Source: Bacteroidota bacterium (GTDB taxonomy: Bacteria; Bacteroidota; Bacteroidia; Chitinophagales; Chitinophagaceae). Taken from it: a stretch of 9,875 bases of DNA. The notes under the pieces are model-generated. The model was not told where the DNA came from, ran no database searches, and saw only the letters and a list, made by a program, of their open reading frames with translations. The stretch is taken from NCBI GenBank assembly GCA_023436425.1, contig JAEZJD010000116.1, positions 1 to 9,875 on the forward strand, in the 5' to 3' direction. Shown piece by piece: positions 1 through 6,584 of the stretch (position 1 is its first letter; the number at the start of each line of letters is the position of its first letter). The position numbers and the translations under genes are program-made.

Positions 1-1
1 G

Positions 2-550
2 TTCATGCTGTTTGTAAGTGCTTTTGCTGCCTTTGTTCCTGCAAGAGTTGTGGGTGAAATGACAAGCATCGGAACTCTATTTGCTTTTATACTCGTTTGC
101 ATTGGCGTTTGGGTTATGCGGCGAAAAATGCCTGAAGTAAAAAGGTCTTTCAAAACACCTATGGTGCCTCTCGTCCCCATTCTTGGAATTGCAACATGTC
201 TTTTCATGATGGTGTTTTTACCCATGGATACCTGGATCCGTTTGTTGGTTTGGATGTTAATCGGCATGGACATTTACCTTGCTTACGGTGTTCAGAACAG
301 TCGGTTGGGCAATGGTACTTCCAGCAGAAAAGGTATGAGGGTTGCTCGGTATACCGGAATTGGTTTAGCGTTGTTGCTGATCGTTGCAGGCTTTCTCCAT
401 CAGGTAGTAGTCGGTTTTGCTGAAGACCGCACCTTATTGTACATAGCGATAATATTCGCCATTATTCACCTCGGAGTGTTTGCCACTAAACTTGGCAGAC
501 CGGAACCTGCAGATGATAATGAGCCGGGGAATCCGATGGAACTTAGATAA
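2..550 (+). CDS. APC-superfamily amino acid permease, C-terminal part (5' end outside window)
   Basis: The reading frame is open at the left edge, so only the last 183 or so codons are present. The visible part is strongly hydrophobic, with about six membrane segments: one at the very start, FAFILVCIGVWVMRR around residues 27-41, VPLVPILGIATCLFMMVF near 55-72, WIRLLVWMLIGMDIYLAYG near 77-95, and two more before a short polar tail. The run PARVVGEMTSIGTLFAF followed by a basic loop (MRRKMPEVKRSFKTP) is typical of cationic amino acid transporter-like (CAT/YhdG) permeases with 12-14 helices, inner-membrane secondary transporters that import amino acids. The substrate cannot be read from this half. 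It is the upstream neighbour of yebC but is separated from it by a strong terminator, so it is probably a separate transcription unit. Family assignment is fairly firm; the exact transporter type is inference. Confidence 0.85.
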   Translation, partial: FMLFVSAFAAFVPARVVGEMTSIGTLFAFILVCIGVWVMRRKMPEVKRSFKTPMVPLVPILGIATCLFMMVFLPMDTWIRLLVWMLIGMDIYLAYGVQNSRLGNGTSSRKGMRVARYTGIGLALLLIVAGFLHQVVVGFAEDRTLLYIAIIFAIIHLGVFATKLGRPEPADDNEPGNPMELR

Positions 551-560
551 CTTCTTTCTT

Positions 561-585
561 AAAGCCGCTTTGACAGCGGCTTTTT
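561..585 (+). terminator. Rho-independent terminator of the permease gene
   Basis: A perfect 9-bp stem (AAAGCCGCT at 561-569, AGCGGCTTT at 575-583) with a 5-nt loop runs into a T tract, starting 10 bases after the permease stop codon. Confidence 0.88.
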
Positions 586-597
586 ATTTGCAAATAG

Positions 598-605
598 TAC
601 ATTTG
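598..605 (+). promoter_or_regulatory. Candidate Bacteroidota -7 promoter box for yebC
   Basis: TACATTTG is a perfect match to the TAnnTTTG -7 box used by the primary sigma factor of Bacteroidota. It lies just after the permease terminator and about 75 bases before the yebC start, which would leave a leader of roughly 70 nt. The nearest TTTG that could serve as the -33 element (569-572, in the terminator loop) is 25 bases away, longer than the usual spacing of about 19-23, so the call rests mainly on the -7 box and its position. Confidence 0.4.
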
Positions 606-626
606 CCGCGCAAAAAATAGTCAGCT

Positions 627-645
627 GGAGGTAACGATCTTGTAG
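627..645 (+). other. Strong Shine-Dalgarno followed by TTG-TAG start-stop in the yebC leader
   Basis: GGAGGT (627-632) is followed after 7 bases by TTG (640-642) and immediately by a TAG stop (643-645). This is the best Shine-Dalgarno match in the window, yet it precedes no real coding sequence. It could be a minimal start-stop element in the yebC leader or simple chance; Bacteroidota rarely rely on Shine-Dalgarno pairing. Confidence 0.2.
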
Positions 646-679
646 AGCCTCACCATTGTTGACTTAAACGATATTTTTT

Positions 680-1402
680 ATGGGAAGAATTTTCGAAGTA
701 AGAAAAGCCACAATGTTTGCCCGGTGGGACCGGATGGCTAAGCAATTCACACGCATAGGAAAAGAGATAGCAATCGCTGTGAAAGCTGGCGGTCCGGACC
801 CGAACACTAATCCCGCTCTGCGACGTTGCGTGCAGAATGCAAAGGCTGTGAATATGCCAAAGGATAGAGTGGAAGCAGCAATTAAAAGGGCCACGGGAAA
901 AGAAATGGAGAACTATGAAGAGATACTTTACGAAGGCTATGCTCCTCATGGCGTTGCAGTTCTGGTGGAAACGGCCACAGACAATCATGTGCGCACGGTT
1001 GCTAACGTAAAAGCTATTTTTAATAAAGGTGGTGGCGCATTGGGCAACAGCGGGAGTGTTAGTTTTCAGTTCAGAAAAATGGGAGTTTTTAAGCTAAAGC
1101 CGGAAGGAGTAAACACCGAAGAACTGGAGTTGGAACTGATAGACTTTGGATTAGAAGAAATGGGAGAAGGTAGCGGCGAGAATGGCGAAGAAGTGCTGGT
1201 GCTTCGTTGTGCTTTCAACGATTTTGGAAGCATGCAAAAAGCATTGGAGGAAAAAGGCACCACACCGCTGAGTGCAGAAGTGGAGTGGATTCCTTCAACA
1301 ACTGTGGAACTGCCTGAGGAACAAGCGCAGGAGGTTTTGAAACTTGTTGATAAACTGGAACAAGATGATGATGTACAGAAGGTGTTTCATAATCTGGCAT
1401 AA
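680..1402 (+). CDS. yebC: YebC/PmpR/TACO1-family protein
   Basis: A complete 240-residue protein of normal family length. The family signature is clear: KAGGPDPNTNPALRRC around 35-50, AKAVNMPKDRVEAAIKRA at 54-71, YEGYAPHGVAVLVETATDNH at 84-103 and GGGALGNSGSVSFQF at 117-131. The first 30 residues (MGRIFEVRKATMFARWDRMA...) replace the MAGHSKWANIKHRK start of proteobacterial members; this is the form I associate with Bacteroidota. YebC proteins were long annotated as transcriptional regulators (PmpR). Work on TACO1 and bacterial YebC has since tied the family to the ribosome and to relief of stalling at proline-rich stretches; which role applies here cannot be read from sequence. The ATG at 680 gives the conserved N-terminus but has no Shine-Dalgarno, only an AT-rich stretch. 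Terminators on both sides indicate a single-gene unit. Confidence 0.95.
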   Translation: MGRIFEVRKATMFARWDRMAKQFTRIGKEIAIAVKAGGPDPNTNPALRRCVQNAKAVNMPKDRVEAAIKRATGKEMENYEEILYEGYAPHGVAVLVETATDNHVRTVANVKAIFNKGGGALGNSGSVSFQFRKMGVFKLKPEGVNTEELELELIDFGLEEMGEGSGENGEEVLVLRCAFNDFGSMQKALEEKGTTPLSAEVEWIPSTTVELPEEQAQEVLKLVDKLEQDDDVQKVFHNLA

Positions 1403-1421
1403 CAGAACTATTCTGATGTCG

Positions 1422-1451
1422 AAAAGCAAGGCGGAATGCTTTGCTTTTTTT
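1422..1451 (+). terminator. Rho-independent terminator of yebC
   Basis: An 11-bp stem with one G-T pair (AAAAGCAAGGC at 1422-1432, GCTTTGCTTTT at 1438-1448) and a GGAAT loop is followed by a run of T. It begins 20 bases after the yebC stop codon. The candidate -33 element of the tilS promoter lies within its 3' arm. Confidence 0.85.
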
Positions 1452-1473
1452 ATGCCCGGTATAATTAAGTTTG
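1440..1473 (+). promoter_or_regulatory. Candidate promoter of tilS (TTTG-N22-TAAGTTTG)
   Basis: TAAGTTTG at 1466-1473 matches the Bacteroidota -7 box TAnnTTTG perfectly, and TTTG at 1440-1443 lies 22 bases upstream as a -33 element. The -7 box ends only 4 bases before the tilS ATG, so transcription from it would begin at or almost at the start codon. The -33 element overlaps the yebC terminator stem. Confidence 0.5.
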
Positions 1474-1477
1474 ATTA

Positions 1478-2815
1478 ATGGAATTAATCACGCAATTTGA
1501 ACGTAATCTTAAAACCTTTGGGGTAAGTTCCGGGTCCCCAAAGGTGTTGCTTGCTGTAAGTGGCGGGATGGATTCTGTTGTTCTTACAGAGCTATCGCAA
1601 AGAGCGGGACTAAGTTTCGCCATTGCTCACTGCAACTTTCAGTTGAGGGGGGATGAAAGCAAAAGGGATGAATTTTTTGTAAAATCCTTAGCCGAAAAGT
1701 ATCGTGCAGATTTTTATGTCAGCAGATTTGAAACAAACAATTTCGCCGTTGAAAATAAACTTTCAATACAAGAAGCTGCAAGAAAACTCCGCTACAATTT
1801 TTTTCAAAAGCTGGTCGAAGAGAAGAACTTTCAATGCACGCTGATGGCTCACCATGCCGACGATCAGGTGGAAACTATTCTGCTGAACTTTTTTAGAGGA
1901 ACTGGCCTTGAAGGGCTCATAGGTATGCCTGTGGTCAACAAGGATCAGGCGAAGACACTACGCCCAATGCTCAACATCAGGAGGGAAGAAATTGCGGCAT
2001 TCGCGGAGAAAAATAATCTTCACTGGGTGGAAGACTCTTCTAATGATGAAAGCAAGTACACCCGCAATTTTTTTAGAAACGAGCTGTTGCCTCAGTTAAA
2101 AAATATATTTCCGCAAGTGAAGGAAAGCGTTCTTGCAAATGCTCAAAGATTGCAGCAAACAAAGTTCTTGTACCAAACGCTAACCGACGACCTTATAAAA
2201 AAAATTTCAGTTGAAAAAGGGAACGAGTTGCACATCCCCGTCCGCAAACTGCAGCAATATGAAAAAACTTCGTTGCTCTATGAGATTATAAAACGCTACG
2301 GCTTTGGCGAAAAACAGGTAAGTCAAGTCAACAAGCTTCTCACTGCAGAAACGGGAAAATATCTTAGTAACGGCAATTATCAAATAATCAAACATCGATT
2401 GTGGGTCATCATTTCTCCCGTAAATGCTTCTGCCGGCACCGTGTTGGTTAAGGACGAGCAATCTGTAGTGAAGTTTGATGGAAGAGAGCTCCACTCTACG
2501 TCGATTAACGTACAAGACTTTCATTTGAATAAGTCTTCTGGAATCGCGCAGGTAGATGCGGGAGAAGTTAAATGGCCGCTCATCTTAAGAAAGTGGAGAC
2601 AGGGCGATTACTTTTATCCACTGGGCATGAAAAAAAAGAAAAAGCTCTCCAGGTTTTTCATTGATCAGAAATTATCCAAGTCCGATAAAGAGAATGTGTG
2701 GGTGATCGAGAGTAACAGAAAAATATTGTGGGTTGTTGGATACAGGATTGATGAAAGGTTTAAGATTACAGAGAAAACCAAACAGGTGCTCAGCCTTACT
2801 GTATCCAACCTTTAA
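1478..2815 (+). CDS. tilS: tRNA(Ile)-lysidine synthetase TilS
   Basis: Complete, 445 residues, normal length for the family. TilS uses ATP to attach lysine to C34 of the CAU anticodon of tRNA(Ile2), forming lysidine and switching both charging and decoding from Met/AUG to Ile/AUA; it is a cytosolic, usually essential enzyme. The N-terminal ATP pyrophosphatase domain has the PP-loop SGGMDS at 28-33, HCNFQLRG at 51-58, HHADDQVET at 125-133, RGTGLEGLIGM at 140-150, RPML at 162-165, WVEDSSN at 183-189 and YTRNFFRNELLP at 194-205. A middle domain follows, then the C-terminal TilS domain (about 365-440) with LRKWRQGDYFYPLGM, a lysine run and FFIDQKLSK. The ATG at 1478 is the only plausible start: the next in-frame candidate (GTG at codon 23) lies inside the first strand of the PP-loop fold. 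No Shine-Dalgarno is present. The 3' end overlaps the convergent rhomboid gene by 20 bp. Confidence 0.97.
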   Translation: MELITQFERNLKTFGVSSGSPKVLLAVSGGMDSVVLTELSQRAGLSFAIAHCNFQLRGDESKRDEFFVKSLAEKYRADFYVSRFETNNFAVENKLSIQEAARKLRYNFFQKLVEEKNFQCTLMAHHADDQVETILLNFFRGTGLEGLIGMPVVNKDQAKTLRPMLNIRREEIAAFAEKNNLHWVEDSSNDESKYTRNFFRNELLPQLKNIFPQVKESVLANAQRLQQTKFLYQTLTDDLIKKISVEKGNELHIPVRKLQQYEKTSLLYEIIKRYGFGEKQVSQVNKLLTAETGKYLSNGNYQIIKHRLWVIISPVNASAGTVLVKDEQSVVKFDGRELHSTSINVQDFHLNKSSGIAQVDAGEVKWPLILRKWRQGDYFYPLGMKKKKKLSRFFIDQKLSKSDKENVWVIESNRKILWVVGYRIDERFKITEKTKQVLSLTVSNL

Positions 2816-3455
2816 TCTGCATGTAATATTTTACCTGGATCAGAAAATTTTTAATGACAGGATAGCCGACAGCAAGCCCGCCGACTACTACAAAAAGCAA
2901 CCCATAGATAGAACCCCACAGGTGGGCAGAGTGATTGACGTTATCTCTTGCTCTTTTTTCCAATATCACGCATAGTAAAAGATAAAGAGGTGCGAATATG
3001 AAACCCGGTATTGGAATGGGAATGAAAAAGATGAATACTTCTAAACTCGGTATCAATACCAGTCCTGCAAATACAATAGCACTAACAGCACCCGACGCGC
3101 CAAGACTTCTGTAACCATAATTGTTTCGATGTTTAAAGTAAGTTGGCAACAAAGAAAACAGCAGTGCCGAAAAATATAAAAGCAAATACAAAACACCACC
3201 GCTTCTTCCAAACAAATCGAGTTTGAAAGACGTTTCCACCTGCTGACCGAAAAGATACAGAGCAAGCATGTTGAAGATCAGGTGACCCACGTCTGCATGA
3301 ATTAATCCACAGGAAAAAAAACGATACCATTGATTTCTTTCACTAATGGCCGGAGGATAAAAGATTAGGTCGTCCATCATCTTTTCGCTGGAGAAAGCTC
3401 CTACGGAAACTAACGCTGTGATGATGATTATTATAACGGTCAGGGACAACTGCAT
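2796..3455 (-). CDS. Rhomboid-family intramembrane serine protease
   Basis: Complete, 219 residues, with about six hydrophobic segments: roughly 3-20, 48-70, 87-105, 118-138, 142-165 and 178-200. This is the minimal six-helix rhomboid core. The catalytic dyad is present: GASG at 119-122 with nucleophile Ser121 at the start of helix 4, and His178 in AHLWGSIYG of helix 6. The helix 2 signature H53-x4-H58-x3-N62 (HADVGHLIFNML) supplies the oxyanion-stabilising residues of active rhomboids. It should therefore be a working inner-membrane protease that cleaves transmembrane substrates; the substrate is unknown. Compared with GlpG it lacks an N-terminal cytoplasmic domain. It follows rlmH by 70 bp on the same strand with no terminator or clear promoter between them, so it is likely the last gene of the PBP1A-rlmH-rhomboid unit. 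Its stop codon lies inside the tilS coding region. Confidence 0.93.
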   Translation of the reverse strand: MQLSLTVIIIIITALVSVGAFSSEKMMDDLIFYPPAISERNQWYRFFSCGLIHADVGHLIFNMLALYLFGQQVETSFKLDLFGRSGGVLYLLLYFSALLFSLLPTYFKHRNNYGYRSLGASGAVSAIVFAGLVLIPSLEVFIFFIPIPIPGFIFAPLYLLLCVILEKRARDNVNHSAHLWGSIYGLLFVVVGGLAVGYPVIKNFLIQVKYYMQIKGWIQ

Positions 3456-3468
3456 TTGAAGTGGTTTG

Positions 3469-3484
3469 AATTAGAATTCTAATT
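3469..3484. repeat. 16-bp perfect palindrome upstream of the rhomboid gene
   Basis: AATTAGAATTCTAATT is an uninterrupted self-complementary sequence in the 70-bp gap between rlmH and the rhomboid gene, starting 13 bases before the rhomboid start codon. It has no loop or T tract and does not look like a terminator. It could be a dimeric regulator site or an AT-rich coincidence. Confidence 0.35.
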
Positions 3485-3525
3485 TCATGGAAAGGTTGGC
3501 GGAATACTTGGTAATTGACTGTTTG

Positions 3526-3999
3526 CTATTTGTGATGATATTTTTCGTTGTGCAAAATAGTGCAGGCACGGTACACCTGCTCTGCCAATATAAGCCGAAC
3601 CAGCTGATGTGGAAAGGTGAGATCCGAAAGCGACCACTTTAGATGAGCATATTTCAAAATGCTTTCGTCCAAGCCGTATGCACCGCCGATCAGAAACACA
3701 ATTTGTTTTGTTCTGTCATTTGCCCGTTGCTGTAAAAACTGCGACAAAGCAGTAGAGGTGAACTGTTTTCCTTTTTCATCAAGAGCAACCAAAAAAAAAT
3801 CAGACTTCAGTAACTGCAACACAGTTTCCGCTTCTCTTTTTTTTAAATCTATCTCTGAAAGCATTCCTCCACTTTTCGGAACGGGGATGATGTTCCAATT
3901 GACAGGAAAATATTTCGAAATCCGTTTAGTAAATTCTTCAATCCCTTCTCTGACGTAACTCTCGTGTGCCTTTCCTATCGTCCAAAAAGAAAGCTTCAT
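3526..3999 (-). CDS. rlmH: 23S rRNA (pseudouridine-1915 N3)-methyltransferase RlmH
   Basis: Complete, 157 residues, the usual length. RlmH is a small SPOUT-fold (trefoil-knot) enzyme that uses S-adenosylmethionine to methylate N3 of pseudouridine 1915 in helix 69 of 23S rRNA, acting as a dimer on assembled 70S ribosomes. The markers are LDEKGKQFTS at 73-82, the cofactor-binding FLIGGAYGL at 102-110, the C-terminal knot SLSDLTFPHQLVRLILAEQ at 123-141 followed by VYRA, and the family's terminal YHH at 154-156. The start ATG gives the standard MKLSFWTIGK opening and has a weak AAGG (4004-4007) four bases upstream. The 26-bp gap to the upstream PBP1A gene, on the same strand, indicates co-transcription; rlmH has no evident promoter of its own. 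Confidence 0.97.
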   Translation of the reverse strand: MKLSFWTIGKAHESYVREGIEEFTKRISKYFPVNWNIIPVPKSGGMLSEIDLKKREAETVLQLLKSDFFLVALDEKGKQFTSTALSQFLQQRANDRTKQIVFLIGGAYGLDESILKYAHLKWSLSDLTFPHQLVRLILAEQVYRACTILHNEKYHHK

Positions 4000-4025
4000 T
4001 TAACCTTAATTGATCAACTTAGTTG

Positions 4026-6476
4026 CTACTGATCCTGATTCTCGTTGTTCTTACGTTTGTCCTTTTTTGGCCCAAAAATCTTGTTCAGCAAACCTTTTTT
4101 TTCTTCCTCGGGTTTGTTTACAGGATCACCAATTTTCTTCACAGTTGTGGTGTCCTTCTTTTTCGGGGTGGACGGAGGAAGTTGTTGCTGCTGATCTTCA
4201 ACCGGCGGTTTAGACTCTGCAGGCATATTTCTGTAGGTGGTATCGAGTCCGTAATCACTTGGATTTACCATCTGATTTTCACCATCTGCAGCGTTTGTAT
4301 CATCGGGAATAATTTCCAGAATGTCAGCGTTGGTTATTTCGTGCTGCAGATCTGCAGGTTTTTGGAATTCTGCACTCTTGTCCAGTCCCAAACTTTTATC
4401 GTTAAGAGCCTTGGCAAAAAAAGCTTCCCAGATGGGCCGGGCGGCGGTCCCACCATAACCCTGTGCGCTTTCGATCGAAATGAATCTATCATCGCTGCCC
4501 ACCCACACACCTGCAAGCAATTGTGGGGTAAAGCCCATGAACCATGCATCGGCGTTGCCGTTTGTCGTTCCTGTTTTGCCACCCATTTCCTTTACTCCTA
4601 AACGATACATTAAACCTGCTGCAGTTCCTTTCGTAACGGGGCCTTCCATCAGCTTACACATTCTGTAAGATGTTACTTCGCTTACTACTTCTTTTCTGTT
4701 TGCGCCAATGTCCGAGCGGTACAATGTGTTGCCGTTTCGATCTTCGATGCGTGTGATGAACGTTGGTTTTGTTGAAAAACCGTGTCCGGGAAAAATAGTG
4801 TAAGCCCACATCATTTCATAAAGCGAGAGATCGCACGAGCCAAGCGCTATAGAAGGATACGGCTCCACTTCAGTAGGGATATTGATTCGCTCCAAAAAAT
4901 TTGCAAATTGTACAGGACCTACCTGCTTCATGATGTAAGCCGTAGCGCAGTTTTTCGACCATGCCAATGCAGCAGCCATCGTTGTTACTCCACCTTTACA
5001 ACTTTTGCTTGTTGCGGGAACCAATTGTCCGTTGCCAAACGACTGTTGCACATCTTCTACCTGAGTTTCGGGGGTGAAGCCCCTTTCTTCCATTGCCTGA
5101 CAATACAATAACGGCTTGATGGAAGAACCTACCTGGCGTTTAACTTTCAATTGCGCATGATCGAATTTGTATCTTTTAAAACTGATTCCTCCAACCCAGG
5201 CACGCACTTCGCCTGTTTCCGGATCCATCACTACGAAACCTGTTTGCATCATCTGCCGGTGGTATTTAATGGAATCCATTGGCGTCATTATCGTGTCTTT
5301 TTCCCTTTCTGCGTTCCATGCAAAAACCTTCATAGGAACTTTTTGCTTGAAACTTTTTCTTATCTCTTCCTCAGGTATTCCATCATCCTTCATATTGTTC
5401 CATCTGTCGCTAGCCTTCATAGCCGCTTCCAACACATTTTCTCGTCCTTTCCACACAGAACCCGTTCTGATGTCTCGCTGGGCATTCAGTGCTTTTTGCA
5501 ACATCGGCATCTGCTGCGCCATTGCCTGCTCGGCATACTCCTGCATTTTTGTGTTGACGGTGGTGTAAATCTTTAGTCCGTCGTCGTAAATGTTATACGG
5601 ATCGCCATCAGGGTTCTTCGAATCCTTTAGTGCGGCGTCAATTTCTCCTTTAAGCACTTCTCTGAAGTAGGGAGCGTAACCAACATTTTGATCCAGTTTT
5701 TTGTAATTCAATTTGATGGGAGTCGCTCTCAATTGGGCTGCTTTTTCCGGGGCGAGTTTTCCGTTCTTTTCCATTTGCCCCAGCACTACATCGCGTCTTT
5801 CCTTTGCTTCCTTTGGATGTGTTCTGGGATTATACAAGCTGTTTGCTTTAAGCATACCCACGAGCAACGCAGCTTCTTCAGGATTGAGGCGATCGGGGTC
5901 TTTTTGGAAAAAAGTTTGAGACGCATTTTTAATTCCGTAAACATTATCTCCAAAGGGAACGGCATTCAGGTAAAGTGAGACGATCTCTTCTTTTGTAAAA
6001 TTTCTTTCTAATCGAATGGCGACTATGTATTCCTTAAATTTTTCAATGACCCGCCATGCTTTGCTGCGGCTGCCCTGCTCCAGTAACGCCTTGGCTAATT
6101 GTTGCGTAATGGTAGATCCGCCGCCTTCTCTTCCCAGAAGAAAAACAGCACGTAGTGTCGATTTGGGATCAATTCCTGAGTGTGCATAGAACCGTTCGTC
6201 TTCGGTGGAAATAAGCGCATTCACCACATATGGAGAGATGTCGCGATAATTTACACTGCTGCGATTACCACGCTCCCGATAGTATTTACCCATCAAGGCA
6301 CCGTCTGAAGCATAGACTTCTGAAGATTGTAATATGCTTGGATTTTCGAGCTCTTTCAACGATGGCAGCTTTCCAAAAGCTCCCACCATGCACAAAATAA
6401 TAATGAGCAAAAACAAGCCAAAGCCGGAAAGAAATACCATCCAGAAAACACGAATTAGAGGAGGCATGTTTTTCAT
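4026..6476 (-). CDS. Class A penicillin-binding protein (PBP1A-type transglycosylase/transpeptidase)
   Basis: Complete, 816 residues. A bifunctional peptidoglycan synthase: it polymerises lipid II into glycan strands and crosslinks their peptides in the periplasm. One N-terminal membrane anchor (about 9-31) is followed by the GT51 glycosyltransferase domain: catalytic Glu92 in TEDERFYAHSG (91-101), GGGSTITQQLAK (118-129), EKFKEYIVAIRLE and KEEIVSLYLN (162-171). The transpeptidase domain has all three penicillin-binding motifs: SxxK with nucleophile Ser451 (SSIK 451-454), SKN 507-509 and KTGTT 634-638. A linker of about 115 residues joins the domains. From about residue 700 there is a low-complexity tail rich in Pro, Gln, Lys and Asp ending in a basic stretch. 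The ATG at 6476 and Met4 (6467) are both possible starts; neither has a Shine-Dalgarno, and the difference is only three residues. It heads the probable operon with rlmH and the rhomboid gene, with a candidate -7 box about 25 bases upstream. Confidence 0.95.
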   Translation of the reverse strand: MKNMPPLIRVFWMVFLSGFGLFLLIIILCMVGAFGKLPSLKELENPSILQSSEVYASDGALMGKYYRERGNRSSVNYRDISPYVVNALISTEDERFYAHSGIDPKSTLRAVFLLGREGGGSTITQQLAKALLEQGSRSKAWRVIEKFKEYIVAIRLERNFTKEEIVSLYLNAVPFGDNVYGIKNASQTFFQKDPDRLNPEEAALLVGMLKANSLYNPRTHPKEAKERRDVVLGQMEKNGKLAPEKAAQLRATPIKLNYKKLDQNVGYAPYFREVLKGEIDAALKDSKNPDGDPYNIYDDGLKIYTTVNTKMQEYAEQAMAQQMPMLQKALNAQRDIRTGSVWKGRENVLEAAMKASDRWNNMKDDGIPEEEIRKSFKQKVPMKVFAWNAEREKDTIMTPMDSIKYHRQMMQTGFVVMDPETGEVRAWVGGISFKRYKFDHAQLKVKRQVGSSIKPLLYCQAMEERGFTPETQVEDVQQSFGNGQLVPATSKSCKGGVTTMAAALAWSKNCATAYIMKQVGPVQFANFLERINIPTEVEPYPSIALGSCDLSLYEMMWAYTIFPGHGFSTKPTFITRIEDRNGNTLYRSDIGANRKEVVSEVTSYRMCKLMEGPVTKGTAAGLMYRLGVKEMGGKTGTTNGNADAWFMGFTPQLLAGVWVGSDDRFISIESAQGYGGTAARPIWEAFFAKALNDKSLGLDKSAEFQKPADLQHEITNADILEIIPDDTNAADGENQMVNPSDYGLDTTYRNMPAESKPPVEDQQQQLPPSTPKKKDTTTVKKIGDPVNKPEEEKKGLLNKIFGPKKDKRKNNENQDQ

Positions 6477-6501
6477 GAGCTACGATTTTCGTTCAGAACG
6501 T

Positions 6502-6509
6502 CAAAGCTA
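6502..6509 (-). promoter_or_regulatory. Candidate -7 promoter box for the PBP1A-rlmH-rhomboid unit
   Basis: On the minus strand TAGCTTTG is a perfect match to TAnnTTTG, ending 25 bases before the PBP1A ATG, which would give a leader of about 20 nt. No good TTTG lies at the -33 spacing, only a T-rich stretch around 6535-6541. It sits in the 108-bp gap after the SprE-like gene. I see no GC-rich terminator hairpin in that gap, so read-through from the upstream gene is also possible. Confidence 0.42.
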
Positions 6510-6584
6510 TTGAATCAATGAAAGGTTGAGCGTTAAAAAAATTTACAGCGTTGATGTGGAAGTATTTAGTGATTGGAAACTGAT

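Noticed and set aside
591..605. CAAAT-N5-ATTTG inverted repeat
   Set aside because: A five-pair AT-rich stem is too weak to call; the ATTTG arm is better explained as part of the -7 box.
2628..2645. A8-G-A5 tract in tilS as a possible slippage or frameshift site
   Set aside because: It encodes the lysine run (GMKKKKK) normal for the TilS C-terminal domain, and the frame continues intact to the usual end.
2733..2975. An 80-codon + strand frame spanning the tilS end and the rhomboid gene
   Set aside because: It overlaps two well-supported genes in other frames and shows no family feature.
5151..5576. Two overlapping + strand open frames of over 130 codons opposite PBP1A
   Set aside because: Cys/His/Phe-rich translations with no recognisable motif, fully inside the PBP1A linker coding region; shadow frames.
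6520..6584. T7 run (minus strand, 6535-6541) as a terminator of the SprE-like gene
   Set aside because: No stable GC-containing hairpin precedes it.
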